8,174 nucleotides of DNA, taken from assembly GCF_016642265.1 (NCBI RefSeq), contig NZ_MRXX01000006.1:19928-28101 (forward strand). The letters run 5' to 3'. Origin of the DNA: Streptococcus lactarius. GTDB lineage: Bacteria > Bacillota > Bacilli > Lactobacillales > Streptococcaceae. The translations under genes were made by a program, and so were the position numbers. Shown here piece after piece: positions 1 through 7,489 of the stretch (position 1 is the first letter of the stretch; the number at the start of each line of letters is the position of its first letter). The notes under the pieces are model-generated. The model was not told where the DNA came from. It was given only the letters and a program-made list of their open reading frames with translations, and did no database searches.

Positions 1-18
1 TCATCAGCTTTTACAGCC
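1..18 (-). repeat. Fragment of a streptococcal intergenic repeat, reverse orientation
   Basis: Read on the minus strand these bases are GGCTGTAAAAGCTGATGA. From memory this matches the inner part of a dispersed element of oral streptococci that begins GAGTGGGACAG and later carries GGGCTGTAAAAGCTGATGAA. The bases after position 18 no longer follow the element as I remember it, so this is either the end of a truncated copy or a diverged one. The rest of the copy would lie left of the window. The match is recalled and was not searched. Confidence 0.45.
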
Positions 19-123
19 AAACTCTCACTTTTTATAACCGAAAAACAAGAGAAAGGTTGTACAAGGATTTGTGTTTGAATTCTTTACAAATGTTGACCAT
101 CTTTTCCTATTTTTCTATGGATG

Positions 124-132
124 TGGTATAAT
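124..132 (+). promoter_or_regulatory. Extended -10 promoter of the SNF2 gene
   Basis: A perfect TATAAT lies at 127-132, preceded by TGG, which gives the TGn extension that can replace a good -35. No convincing -35 sits 16-18 bases upstream. A TTGACC at 93-98 is 28 bases away, too far to pair with this -10. Transcription would start near 139, leaving a leader of about 20 bases that contains the ribosome binding site at 147-153. Confidence 0.7.
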
Positions 133-146
133 TAAGGGATGAATAT

Positions 147-153
147 AAGGTGG
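147..153 (+). promoter_or_regulatory. Ribosome binding site fixing the SNF2 start at 159
   Basis: AAGGTGG ends five bases before the ATG at 159, and its AAGG core ends eight bases before it, a normal distance. A GTG at 150 is in frame but lies inside this site, so it would have no ribosome binding site of its own. The ATG at 159 is therefore preferred. Confidence 0.75.
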
Positions 154-158
154 TAAAC

Positions 159-3100
159 ATGGCAAAATTAATTCCTGGGAAGGTTCGTTCACAAGGGAGC
201 CTTCTCTATGAAGCAGGGAAAGTTTCCCTTCAGGAAGTGAAAGAAAAGTACCTCTATTTTCGAGTAGAAGACGAAAGTTTGCGCTACAGTTTAGATGACG
301 AGGCGATCTTTTGTAGTTGTGCCTTCTTTCAAAAGAAAAAATTCTGTACGCATTTGGCAGCTGTTGAGGCCTACTTGAAAAATGACGACAAGGGGAAAAC
401 AGCTCTTGCCAGTCTGGAAGAAGATGCGAGCGCGACCGAAGAGACCCAAGAAAAAGTCTCTTTTGGCCGTTTATTTTTAGATCAAGTCCTTCCAAAAATT
501 GAAAAAAAAGAAACTCGCTATGTCTTATCAGCCGTTGGACATGAGGATGATTTTTCTGGTCAATTTTTATGGAGTCTTCGTATCCGTCGTCTGCCAGACG
601 AACGTTCTTACGTGATTCGTGATATCTTAGCCTTCTTGCAGACCCTTCAAAAAGAAGGACATTTTGCGATTGGTAAAAGCTACTATGAACCGATTTCTTA
701 CTTGGAATTTGATGAAGCCAGTCAAGATCTGATTCGTTTTCTACAGGGCTTGGTCATTGATCGTACGACCAAGGAGCAAGATTTTTTCCCCAATGCAGGA
801 CGTCATCTTTATTTTCCGCCTAGTCTCCTTGAAGAAGCTGTGGACTTACTAATGAGCCTAGACTCTTTTCTCCTACAATACAGCTTGTATGATTTTCAAG
901 AAGTCTTTTTTCAAGATGTCCATGGTGACGAAGCTCTCTTTAACTTTCAAGTAGAGGATCATGGAGAATATTATGAATTGATGATTACGGAGCCTCAGGT
1001 TAAGGTGGTTGAAGCGGGGGATTATCTTTTTCAAAATGGAATTTTTTACCATTTGACTCCGCAACAAAGGACACTCTGGAAGGCGATCCAAGACTTACCA
1101 ATGGATCAGGATCAAAAGAAACGCCTGCATTTTGATCCGGCGGACCAGACAAAGCTGGCCTATAGTTTAAAAGAGTTTAAAAAACTGGGTCCTATTCAGG
1201 CGCCAACCAGCTTTTTGATCCATGATTTTACGCCGGAATTCTATTTTGATTTGGCTCAGGATCGGACCATTTTATTGGATATGGTTTTTCGCTTTAAGGA
1301 TCGTAGGGTGAGTTCGCGTGAAGAACTGCTAAACCTTCCTTATTCCAGTGATTTTGATAAGGAGCAAGAGGTCTTTTCAACTATGCTGGCTGCAGGCTTT
1401 ACAGATGATTTTTCTTCCCAAAGAAGTTCGTTGTCGAGTGAGCAAATCTACCCCTTCTTTCACCAGCAAATTCCATCCTTTGAAGCGATTGGCGAGGTGA
1501 CACTATCGGATCGCCTCTTGGAGCTCTATCAAGTCGAACGTCCTAAAATTGATGTCCAGACCAATGGTCGCTTGCTTGAAATTGGCTTTGATTTTGAAAG
1601 TATTGATCCGGCTGAGGTAGACCAGGTCCTAAAAGCTTTAGTGGGCCAAGAAGACTACTTTGTCAGCCATACGGGAAAGGTACTTGTCTTTGATGAAGAG
1701 ACGAAAAAGATCAGTCGTTCCTTAGTCGAGTTACGGGCAAAAATGACCAAGGGTGGCAAACTGCAGACGCAACGAATTGCGGCCTATGAACTAACAGGAT
1801 TATTAGAAAACCAAGCAAATGTCCATTTTTCTGAGGAATTCCAACACCTGGCTCATGATTTAACACATCCTGAAGACTACCCGCTCCCTCAGATGGCCAT
1901 AACAGCCACTCTTAGAGATTACCAAGAAACTGGGATAAAATGGTTCTCTATGCTGAATCATTACGGCTTTGGCGGTATTTTAGCAGATGATATGGGGCTT
2001 GGGAAAACCCTCCAAACCATTTCTTTTTTGACGAGCATTGTTCAAAAAGATACCAAGATTTTGATTTTAGCGCCGTCTAGTCTCATCTATAACTGGAAGC
2101 AAGAATTCTCAAAATTTGCTCCTCAATTGGAGGTTGCGGTTGTTTATGGCCTGAAGCAACATCGTGATGAAATCATTGCGACGAATCCACAGGTCGTCAT
2201 CACCAGTTATGCTTCATTCCGCCAAGATGTGGAAGAATACCAAAAGAATCGGTATGAATACCTGATTTTGGATGAAGCTCAGGTCATGAAAAATGCCCAA
2301 ACAAAAATTGCTCAACACCTCCGAGGCTTTGATGTAGCGCATGTTTTTGCCTTGTCTGGGACACCAATTGAAAATCACGTAGGAGAACTTTGGTCCATCT
2401 TTCAGATTGTCCTCCCAGGCCTATTTCCAGCGAGAAAAGAATTCCAAAAATTAAGCCCTGAGACCATTGCCCGCTTTGTCAAACCATTTGTGATGCGGCG
2501 GAAAAAAGAAGAGGTGCTCAAGGAACTACCTGATTTGATTGAAACCACTTATCACAATGAGTTGGATGAAGCTCAAAAAACGATCTATTTGGCCCAATTA
2601 AAGCAGATTCAAGATCGAGTAAGAACGTCAAGTGATGAAGAATTAAACAGAAGCAAGGTAGAAATTCTGTCTGGTCTCATGCGTTTGCGCCAAATTTGTG
2701 ATACACCGGCCCTCTTTATGGAGGACTACCAAGGTGAAAGTGGTAAATTAGAAAGTCTTCGAGACCTGCTGGCGCAAATCCAGGATAGCAATCATCGTGT
2801 CCTCATCTTCTCCCAATTTAGAGGTATGTTGGACATTTTAGAAAAAGAAATCGTGAAATTGGGGATGACCTCCTTTAAAATTACAGGATCGACTCCTGCT
2901 AAAGAACGTCAGGAAATGACCAATGCCTTTAATAGTGGAGAACGTACTGCCTTTCTCATTTCTCTAAAAGCTGGAGGAGTTGGGCTCAATCTAACAGGTG
3001 CTGATACCGTTATTTTAGTTGATTTGTGGTGGAATCCTGCCGTGGAAGATCAGGCGATCGGCCGTGCCCATCGGATGGGGCAAGACCAAAATGTAGAAGT

Positions 3101-3257
3101 CTACCGAATGATTACCAGAGGGACCATTGAAGAAAAAATCCAAGAGCTTCAAGCTTCTAAAAGACACTTGGTCTCAACAATTCTGGACGGAACGGAAACA
3201 CGTTCCAGTCTATCTGTGGAAGAAATTCGTGAGATTCTTGGAATTCAACCGGAATAA
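159..3257 (+). CDS. SWIM zinc-finger SNF2-family DNA-dependent ATPase
   Basis: A 1032-residue Snf2-type ATPase of the bacterial RapA/SNF-like group, expected to translocate on double-stranded DNA and remodel nucleoprotein; its actual partner is unknown. Near the N-terminus a SWIM zinc-binding motif (CxC...CxH) is seen at C52, C54, C63 and H65. A long middle region (about 100-570) fits the bacterial SNF2-associated part. The ATPase core starts near 585 (LRDYQETGIKW). Its motifs are complete: Walker A DDMGLGKT 610-617, Ia LAPSS 637-641, DEAQ box 705-708, SGTPIEN 733-739, VLIFSQF 881-887, SLKAGGVGLNLTGAD 935-949, and motif VI QAIGRAHRMGQ 965-975 with its arginines. No truncation or lost catalytic residue is visible. 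The start at 159 rests on the ribosome binding site; an in-frame GTG at 150 would add three residues. The gene has its own promoter, and the next gene's promoter begins two bases after its stop. The family call is firm; the biological role is not known. Confidence 0.93.
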   Translation: MAKLIPGKVRSQGSLLYEAGKVSLQEVKEKYLYFRVEDESLRYSLDDEAIFCSCAFFQKKKFCTHLAAVEAYLKNDDKGKTALASLEEDASATEETQEKVSFGRLFLDQVLPKIEKKETRYVLSAVGHEDDFSGQFLWSLRIRRLPDERSYVIRDILAFLQTLQKEGHFAIGKSYYEPISYLEFDEASQDLIRFLQGLVIDRTTKEQDFFPNAGRHLYFPPSLLEEAVDLLMSLDSFLLQYSLYDFQEVFFQDVHGDEALFNFQVEDHGEYYELMITEPQVKVVEAGDYLFQNGIFYHLTPQQRTLWKAIQDLPMDQDQKKRLHFDPADQTKLAYSLKEFKKLGPIQAPTSFLIHDFTPEFYFDLAQDRTILLDMVFRFKDRRVSSREELLNLPYSSDFDKEQEVFSTMLAAGFTDDFSSQRSSLSSEQIYPFFHQQIPSFEAIGEVTLSDRLLELYQVERPKIDVQTNGRLLEIGFDFESIDPAEVDQVLKALVGQEDYFVSHTGKVLVFDEETKKISRSLVELRAKMTKGGKLQTQRIAAYELTGLLENQANVHFSEEFQHLAHDLTHPEDYPLPQMAITATLRDYQETGIKWFSMLNHYGFGGILADDMGLGKTLQTISFLTSIVQKDTKILILAPSSLIYNWKQEFSKFAPQLEVAVVYGLKQHRDEIIATNPQVVITSYASFRQDVEEYQKNRYEYLILDEAQVMKNAQTKIAQHLRGFDVAHVFALSGTPIENHVGELWSIFQIVLPGLFPARKEFQKLSPETIARFVKPFVMRRKKEEVLKELPDLIETTYHNELDEAQKTIYLAQLKQIQDRVRTSSDEELNRSKVEILSGLMRLRQICDTPALFMEDYQGESGKLESLRDLLAQIQDSNHRVLIFSQFRGMLDILEKEIVKLGMTSFKITGSTPAKERQEMTNAFNSGERTAFLISLKAGGVGLNLTGADTVILVDLWWNPAVEDQAIGRAHRMGQDQNVEVYRMITRGTIEEKIQELQASKRHLVSTILDGTETRSSLSVEEIREILGIQPE

Positions 3258-3258
3258 C

Positions 3259-3286
3259 TTGAAAAATTCTGTGAATAGTTTATAAT
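3259..3286 (+). promoter_or_regulatory. Sigma-70 promoter for the 3313 gene and murC
   Basis: TTGAAA (3259-3264) and a perfect TATAAT (3281-3286) are separated by 16 bases, immediately after the SNF2 stop codon. Transcription should begin near 3292-3294. That is downstream of the in-frame ATG at 3289, so that codon could not be used from this promoter. No terminator hairpin separates the SNF2 gene from this point, so read-through from upstream may add to expression. Confidence 0.8.
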
Positions 3287-3300
3287 AAATGGAGTGTCGA

Positions 3301-3307
3301 AAGGAAG
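3301..3307 (+). promoter_or_regulatory. Ribosome binding site fixing the start at 3313
   Basis: AAGGAAG, with the AGGA core seven bases before the ATG at 3313. The alternative ATG at 3289 has only AT-rich promoter sequence in front of it. Confidence 0.75.
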
Positions 3308-3312
3308 AAAGC

Positions 3313-3966
3313 ATGACAGAAAAATATTTTCCTCAGGTAGGGGATAATGAGGTAATGTTAACAGAGATGCCCCACATGAACCTCTATGATGAGACGGACT
3401 TGATCAGTAACATCACGGGAGAGTACGTGGATAAAAATTATTTGGAGTGGCAGCCAATTGCCCAAAATACCAAGCCTAAGCATCCCTATCATCAACCGCT
3501 AGAGGAGCCTCTACCAAAAAGACGTCCTGTTAGAAAACCGGATTTTAAAGAGCCGATAGATAAGAAAAGCCCAGCCAATCGCTATGCAGAAGAAGCAAGA
3601 GAGCGGGCGCGTGAGGATCTGAAAAAGAAACGCACGGCACCTTATCTGACTACAGATCCATCCTCTACAACGGCCAATCGAAAAAAAACGTTCATTTCAG
3701 AGCGCAAATCTACTCAACCAACGGCTCCTTTTCAAAAAGAAAACCCTGGTGAATTATTGAAGTACAGTAAACGGTTGCGACAAGACCAGCTGATCCTTGC
3801 CAATATTGAACCAGCCAAGGAAGAGGAAGTAGTAGATCCTACTGATAAGAAAAAAAATAATTACGATTTCTTAAAAACCAGTCAGATCTACAATCACGAT
3901 CAAAAGAAGCTAAAACCTCAGCCAATCAAACAAGAATTGGATCTGACGCATCTAGATGAAGAATAA
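3313..3966 (+). CDS. Uncharacterised charged, probably disordered protein next to murC
   Basis: I do not recognise a domain in this 217-residue protein. It is rich in Lys, Arg, Glu, Asp, Pro and Gln, has no cysteine, one tryptophan (W46), and no signal peptide or hydrophobic stretch long enough to span a membrane, so it should be cytoplasmic. The N-terminal 50 residues have mixed hydrophobic and acidic character (NLYDETDLISNITGEYVD). Residues 52-82 are Pro/Lys-rich, 85-106 could form a very charged helix, and 145-165 another. The C-terminal part carries NNYDFLKTSQIYN (182-194), which looks like a short binding motif, and an acidic end (LDEE). Such a composition suits a flexible partner-binding protein, which is inference. 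It has its own promoter, and its stop overlaps the murC ribosome binding site, so the two are cotranscribed and probably translationally coupled. The start at 3313 follows from promoter and ribosome binding site; 3289 would add eight residues. I believe homologues occupy the same place in other streptococci. Confidence 0.85.
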   Translation: MTEKYFPQVGDNEVMLTEMPHMNLYDETDLISNITGEYVDKNYLEWQPIAQNTKPKHPYHQPLEEPLPKRRPVRKPDFKEPIDKKSPANRYAEEARERAREDLKKKRTAPYLTTDPSSTTANRKKTFISERKSTQPTAPFQKENPGELLKYSKRLRQDQLILANIEPAKEEEVVDPTDKKKNNYDFLKTSQIYNHDQKKLKPQPIKQELDLTHLDEE

Positions 3967-3975
3967 GGAGAGAAC

Positions 3976-5310
3976 ATGTCTAAAACATACCATTTTATTG
4001 GAATTAAAGGAGCTGGTATGAGTGCTTTGGCGCTCATGCTTCACCAAATGGGACATACTGTTCAAGGGTCAGACGTTGACAAGTATTACTTTACACAACG
4101 TGGCTTGGAACAGGCAGGAATTCAAATCTACCCATTTGATGTGAAAAACCTAGAGGGAGACAAGATTCTCATTGCCGGAAATGCTTTCCGTCCGGACAAC
4201 AATGTTGAGATTGCTTATGCGGATGAACACGGTTTGACCTATAAACGTTACCATGAATTCCTTGGAGAGTTTATGCGTGACTTTGTTAGTATGGGGGTTG
4301 CAGGTGCACACGGCAAAACTTCAACGACGGGGATGCTCTCACACGTTCTATCGAACATTACAGACACCAGCTACTTGATCGGAGATGGGACTGGTCGTGG
4401 TTCTGCCGCAGCCAAATACTTTGTCTTCGAATCAGATGAGTACGAACGTCACTTTATGCCTTACCATCCAGAGTACAGCATTATCACCAATATTGACTTT
4501 GACCACCCAGACTACTTCACTAGCTTAGAAGATGTCTTTAATGCCTTTAACGATTATGCCAAACAAATCAGTAAGGGTCTCTTCATCTACGGAGAAGACA
4601 AGGAGTTGCGTCGGGTTACCTCTGAAGCACCGATCTATTACTATGGTTTTGACAAGGAAAACAACGATTTTGTAGCGAGCAACCTACTTCGTTCCACAAC
4701 CGGATCAACCTTTAGCGTGCATTACCATGGGGAAGATTTGGGTCAATTCCATATTCCAACCTTTGGTCGCCACAATATCATGAATGCGACAGCTGTCATT
4801 GCCTTGTTGTACATTGCTGGCTTTGACTTGAACCTTGTTCGCGAACATTTGAAGACCTTCGCGGGAGTGAAACGCCGTTTCACTGAAAAGGTGGTCAATG
4901 GAACCGTCATTATTGATGACTTTGCGCATCATCCAACGGAAATTATTGCAACCTTGGATGCGGCCCGTCAAAAATACCCAAGTAAAGAGATTGTGGCCAT
5001 TTTCCAACCACATACCTTTACACGGACCATTGCCTTGTTAGATGAATTTGCAGAAGCATTGAATCAAGCAGATGCTGTTTACTTGGCTCAGATCTATGGT
5101 TCTGCGCGTGAAGTAGATCATGGCGATGTCAAGGTGGAAGATCTGGAAGCCAAGATTGTGAAACGCTCAGCCGTGATTACCGCTGAGAATGTCTCTCCTT
5201 TGCTGGATCATGACAATGCAGTCTATGTCTTTATGGGAGCCGGAGATATTCAAACTTATGAATACTCATTCGAGCGTCTCTTATCAAGCTTGACACATAG
5301 TGTACAATAA
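3976..5310 (+). CDS. murC: UDP-N-acetylmuramate--L-alanine ligase MurC
   Basis: A cytoplasmic ATP-dependent ligase that adds L-alanine to UDP-MurNAc, the first amino acid of the peptidoglycan stem peptide. At 444 residues it has the usual length. The N-terminal UDP-binding Rossmann domain shows GIKGAGMSA (9-17). The ATP-binding loop is GAHGKTS (110-116), with K114. The central domain has FESDEYE (151-157), including the conserved acidic residues, and NIDFDHPD (172-179), whose histidine is typical of Mur ligases. The family motif FGRHN is at 263-267. The C-terminal domain has [10 protein letters not shown] (313-322) and QPHTFTR (344-350), both diagnostic of MurC rather than MurD, MurE or MurF. 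AAGGAG (3965-3970) overlaps the upstream stop codon and sits five bases before the ATG. Expression probably comes from the promoter at 3259-3286. A hairpin follows the stop at 5316-5347. All catalytic motifs are intact. Confidence 0.98.
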   Translation: MSKTYHFIGIKGAGMSALALMLHQMGHTVQGSDVDKYYFTQRGLEQAGIQIYPFDVKNLEGDKILIAGNAFRPDNNVEIAYADEHGLTYKRYHEFLGEFMRDFVSMGVAGAHGKTSTTGMLSHVLSNITDTSYLIGDGTGRGSAAAKYFVFESDEYERHFMPYHPEYSIITNIDFDHPDYFTSLEDVFNAFNDYAKQISKGLFIYGEDKELRRVTSEAPIYYYGFDKENNDFVASNLLRSTTGSTFSVHYHGEDLGQFHIPTFGRHNIMNATAVIALLYIAGFDLNLVREHLKTFAGVKRRFTEKVVNGTVIIDDFAHHPTEIIATLDAARQKYPSKEIVAIFQPHTFTRTIALLDEFAEALNQADAVYLAQIYGSAREVDHGDVKVEDLEAKIVKRSAVITAENVSPLLDHDNAVYVFMGAGDIQTYEYSFERLLSSLTHSVQ

Positions 5311-5315
5311 AAAAA

Positions 5316-5347
5316 GTGAGTCTGGAATCGCGTGATTTCAGGCTCAC
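5316..5347. other. Strong hairpin after murC with reverse terminator polarity
   Basis: GTGAGTCTGGAATC (5316-5329) pairs over all 14 positions with GATTTCAGGCTCAC (5334-5347), with two G-T wobbles and a four-base GCGT loop. The A-tract lies on the left (5309-5315), while the right side reads ATTGCTG with no T-run. It is therefore a textbook intrinsic terminator only for minus-strand transcription. On the + strand it could act as an RNA 3'-end stabiliser, a processing site, or a weak terminator between murC and the acetyltransferase gene. Confidence 0.75.
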
Positions 5348-5416
5348 ATTGCTGTCGGACACAAAAAATGAAGCCAGCATTTTCTAGTATTTGCTAGGGA
5401 TTGAAAGGAAAAGAAA

Positions 5417-5926
5417 ATGAAAGAAGACCTGACTATTCGACAAGCTCGTCTAGATGATTTGGATGCTATTGAGCGTATTGAACAGGAGAATTTTTCTGCA
5501 GAAGAAGCGATTGCACGCGAGATCTTACGAGATCACATTGAAGCCATTCGCTCAACTTTTCTAGTAGCAGAGAGCAAAGGTCAGATTTTAGGCTATCTAG
5601 AAGGTCCTGTTAGGCCAGAGCGCTATTTGATCGATTCCTCCTTTTCAGAGGTCGAAGATCTGAGTCATATCGAAAAAGGCTTTATTTCCATTACCAGTCT
5701 GTCCATTGCCAAAGAAGCCCAAGGATTGGGTGTTGGTAGGCTCTTGCTTGAGGCAATGAAGGAGATTGCCATCAAGGATGACCGTCAAGGGGTCAATCTA
5801 ACCTGTCATGATTATTTGATTCCTTATTATGAGAAACACGGCTTTACAAATGAAGGACTGTCTGACTCTCAGTATGCGGGAGAAGTATGGTACAATCTGG
5901 TTTGGGAAAGGAAAAACATTGATTAA
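5417..5926 (+). CDS. GNAT-family N-acetyltransferase
   Basis: A 169-residue single-domain acetyltransferase using acetyl-CoA; the acceptor cannot be read from the sequence. The fold is shown by an N-terminal strand-helix start (TIRQARLDDLDAIERIEQENF), a strand at FLVAESKGQILGYLEG (48-63), and motif A with ISITSLSIAKEAQGLGVG (90-107), whose QGLGVG (102-107) is the Q/R-x-x-G-x-G/A pyrophosphate-binding loop. Motif B is YYEKHGF (137-143). The tail SQYAGEVWYNLVW (151-163) resembles the end of arylalkylamine acetyltransferase-like members, so a small amine is possible, but this is weak evidence. AAAGGA (5404-5409) lies seven bases before the ATG. No convincing promoter is seen in the 106 bases upstream, so it may depend on read-through from murC past the hairpin. 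mltG, with its own promoter, follows 92 bases downstream. Family call secure, function unknown. Confidence 0.92.
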   Translation: MKEDLTIRQARLDDLDAIERIEQENFSAEEAIAREILRDHIEAIRSTFLVAESKGQILGYLEGPVRPERYLIDSSFSEVEDLSHIEKGFISITSLSIAKEAQGLGVGRLLLEAMKEIAIKDDRQGVNLTCHDYLIPYYEKHGFTNEGLSDSQYAGEVWYNLVWERKNID

Positions 5927-5958
5927 ATAGGTGTTTTCAAGAAGAAGGGCGATTTGTA

Positions 5959-5987
5959 TTGCTTTTCTAAATCTTTTAAGATATAAT
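5959..5987 (+). promoter_or_regulatory. Promoter of mltG
   Basis: A perfect TATAAT (5982-5987) sits 17 bases after a weak -35, TTGCTT (5959-5964). Transcription should start near 5994, only a few bases before the ATGs at 5998 and 6001, which supports the downstream TTG start at 6019. An inverted repeat, ATCTT-TT-AAGAT (5971-5982), touches the first base of the -10 and could be a regulator site, though it is short. Confidence 0.65.
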
Positions 5988-6003
5988 ATTAAGGATTATG
6001 ATG

Positions 6004-6010
6004 AGGGAGG
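6004..6010 (+). promoter_or_regulatory. Ribosome binding site pointing to a TTG start of mltG
   Basis: AGGGAGG is the strongest ribosome binding site in the window. Its GGAGG core ends eight bases before an in-frame TTG at 6019. The ATG codons at 5998 and 6001 lie upstream of, or next to, this site and so cannot use it. Confidence 0.75.
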
Positions 6011-6018
6011 TCAATTAT

Positions 6019-7488
6019 TTGACTGATAAATCACAAGATAGTGAGAAGGGATTAAGCTTCAAAGAGCAGATCCTCAGAGATTTAGAAGAGGCCAACGAGC
6101 AGATTTTAAAGATTGAAAAAGAGTATGATCTACCAGATAGAAGTATTGAAACCCCTTCTTCACCGAAAGAAGATGAAGCATCCACACCGCCTCCAAAAGG
6201 AGAAGAAGTGGAACAACAGCCTGAGGCTAGTCCTGCTGTGGCTGATGAAAAAGGGAGCGAGCCGTCAAAAACGACTCTCAAAGAACCAAGTCAAAAGCCA
6301 GTAGAAGACAAACTATCACGCTCAACACGTCATCAAAAGAAAAAGAAACAAAATAAGATTGCCAAACGCATTGTCCGGACGGTGGTCACCATCTTATTGG
6401 TTGTGATTGTTGCGACCGGGATCTTTGCTGCGACTTATGTCAACTCAGCTTTGAAACCTATGGATAAGAATGCAACAGAGTTTGTGACGGTTGAGATTCC
6501 AGCTGGTTCTAGCAATCGTGAGATCGGAAGCATCTTAGAGAAAAAAGGTCTCGTGAAAAACGGCCAGTTCTTCAACTACTACACCAAGTTTAAGAACTAC
6601 AGCAATTTCAAATCTGGTTATTTCAATTTGCAAAAGAGTATGGATTTAGAAACCATCATTCAAAAATTGCAGGAAGAAGGGACCAAAACCCCTCAACCTC
6701 CAGTTCTTGGTAAGGTGACGGTTCCTGAAGGTTACTCAATCGATCAGATTGCGGAAGCCATCACTACGGATGTCTCCACGAAGAAGAAAGGCAAGACACC
6801 ATACAAGAAAGACGATTTCTTGAAGGCAGTCCAAGACGAAGCTTTTATTGAGAAGATGGTAGCGAAGTATCCTAAGCTCTTGGCCAATCTTCCAAGTAAG
6901 GATTCAGGTGTTCGTTACCGCTTAGAAGGTTATCTGTTCCCAGCTACATACAATTATGGGAAAGATACCAAAGTGGAAGATATGATCGAGCAGATGCTTG
7001 CAGCGATGGATCAAAAATTAAGTTCCTATTATGATACACTTGAAAGCAAGAACCTCACCGTCAATGAAGTCTTGACTCTTGCTTCCTTAGTTGAAAAAGA
7101 AGGAGCAAACGACCAGGACCGCAAAGATATCGCAAGTGTCTTCTATAACCGCTTAAACCAAGATATGCCACTGCAAAGTAACATTGCCATTCTTTATGCG
7201 CAAGGCAAACTTGGTCAAAAAACGACCCTAAAAGAAGATGCAACGATTGACACAGAACTTGATTCTCCATTCAATATTTACAAAAATACTGGATTGATGC
7301 CTGGACCTGTTGACAGTCCAGGGGTATCAGCGATTGAAGCAACGGTGAACCCAAGTAAAACAGATTACTTGTACTTTGTCGCAAATGTTGAGACAGGTGA
7401 GGTCTTCTTTGCAAAGACTTATGAAGAACACAATAAAAATGTAGAAGAACACGTCAATAGTAAATTGACGCAAGCAAGTTCAAACTAG
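6019..7488 (+). CDS. mltG: Endolytic murein transglycosylase MltG
   Basis: Membrane-anchored endolytic transglycosylase of the YceG family, which cuts nascent glycan strands; in pneumococcus it belongs to the peripheral (elongation) peptidoglycan machinery. With the TTG start the protein has 489 residues. Residues 1-117 are cytoplasmic, charged and Pro/Glu/Ser-rich, opening with [13 protein letters not shown] as recalled for pneumococcal MltG. A basic stretch (about 100-118) precedes one membrane segment (about 119-140, [20 protein letters not shown]). Outside lies a LysM-like region (about 154-230) and the catalytic domain, with [11 protein letters not shown] (301-311), the active-site segment SLVEKEGA (356-363) containing the catalytic glutamate, [14 protein letters not shown] (375-388) and [11 protein letters not shown] (425-435). 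The N-terminal cytoplasmic part seems shorter than in pneumococcus, a region that varies freely. The start rests on the ribosome binding site, the promoter position and the family N-terminus; the longer reading from 5998 would add seven residues. A terminator follows the stop. Confidence 0.95.
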   Translation: MTDKSQDSEKGLSFKEQILRDLEEANEQILKIEKEYDLPDRSIETPSSPKEDEASTPPPKGEEVEQQPEASPAVADEKGSEPSKTTLKEPSQKPVEDKLSRSTRHQKKKKQNKIAKRIVRTVVTILLVVIVATGIFAATYVNSALKPMDKNATEFVTVEIPAGSSNREIGSILEKKGLVKNGQFFNYYTKFKNYSNFKSGYFNLQKSMDLETIIQKLQEEGTKTPQPPVLGKVTVPEGYSIDQIAEAITTDVSTKKKGKTPYKKDDFLKAVQDEAFIEKMVAKYPKLLANLPSKDSGVRYRLEGYLFPATYNYGKDTKVEDMIEQMLAAMDQKLSSYYDTLESKNLTVNEVLTLASLVEKEGANDQDRKDIASVFYNRLNQDMPLQSNIAILYAQGKLGQKTTLKEDATIDTELDSPFNIYKNTGLMPGPVDSPGVSAIEATVNPSKTDYLYFVANVETGEVFFAKTYEEHNKNVEEHVNSKLTQASSN

Positions 7489-7489
7489 G

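Noticed and set aside
93..121. TTGACC (93-98) with TATGGA (116-121) as the main SNF2 promoter
   Set aside because: The spacing is 17 bases, but TATGGA matches only three of six -10 bases, whereas TGG-TATAAT at 124-132 is far better. A minor role is not excluded.
3..132. Open frame across the left edge ending in a TAA within the TATAAT, possibly the tail of an upstream gene
   Set aside because: The translation (about 42 residues) has no recognisable character and runs through the repeat fragment and the promoter. The window edge prevents a decision.
115..495. Open frame of 126 codons on the minus strand over the start of the SNF2 gene
   Set aside because: It overlaps the promoter and N-terminus, including the SWIM motif, of a clear gene; the protein is of low plausibility (basic, Ser/Leu-rich) and no ribosome binding site or promoter was identified.
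4705..5013. Minus-strand open frame inside murC
   Set aside because: It lies wholly inside well-conserved murC coding sequence and shows no recognisable motif. The same applies to minus-strand frames at 873-1091, 6015-6281, 7061-7270 and 7454-7651, and to the plus-strand frame at 6113-6304 inside mltG.
5348..5416. Promoter for the acetyltransferase gene around TAGTAT (5385-5390)
   Set aside because: The -10 is imperfect and the sequence 17 bases upstream is an A-rich run unlike a -35.
5975..5993. CiaR-type site (TTTAAG direct repeat) at the mltG promoter
   Set aside because: TTTAAG at 5975 and ATTAAG at 5988 are 13 bases apart start to start; the known site needs 11, and the second half is imperfect.
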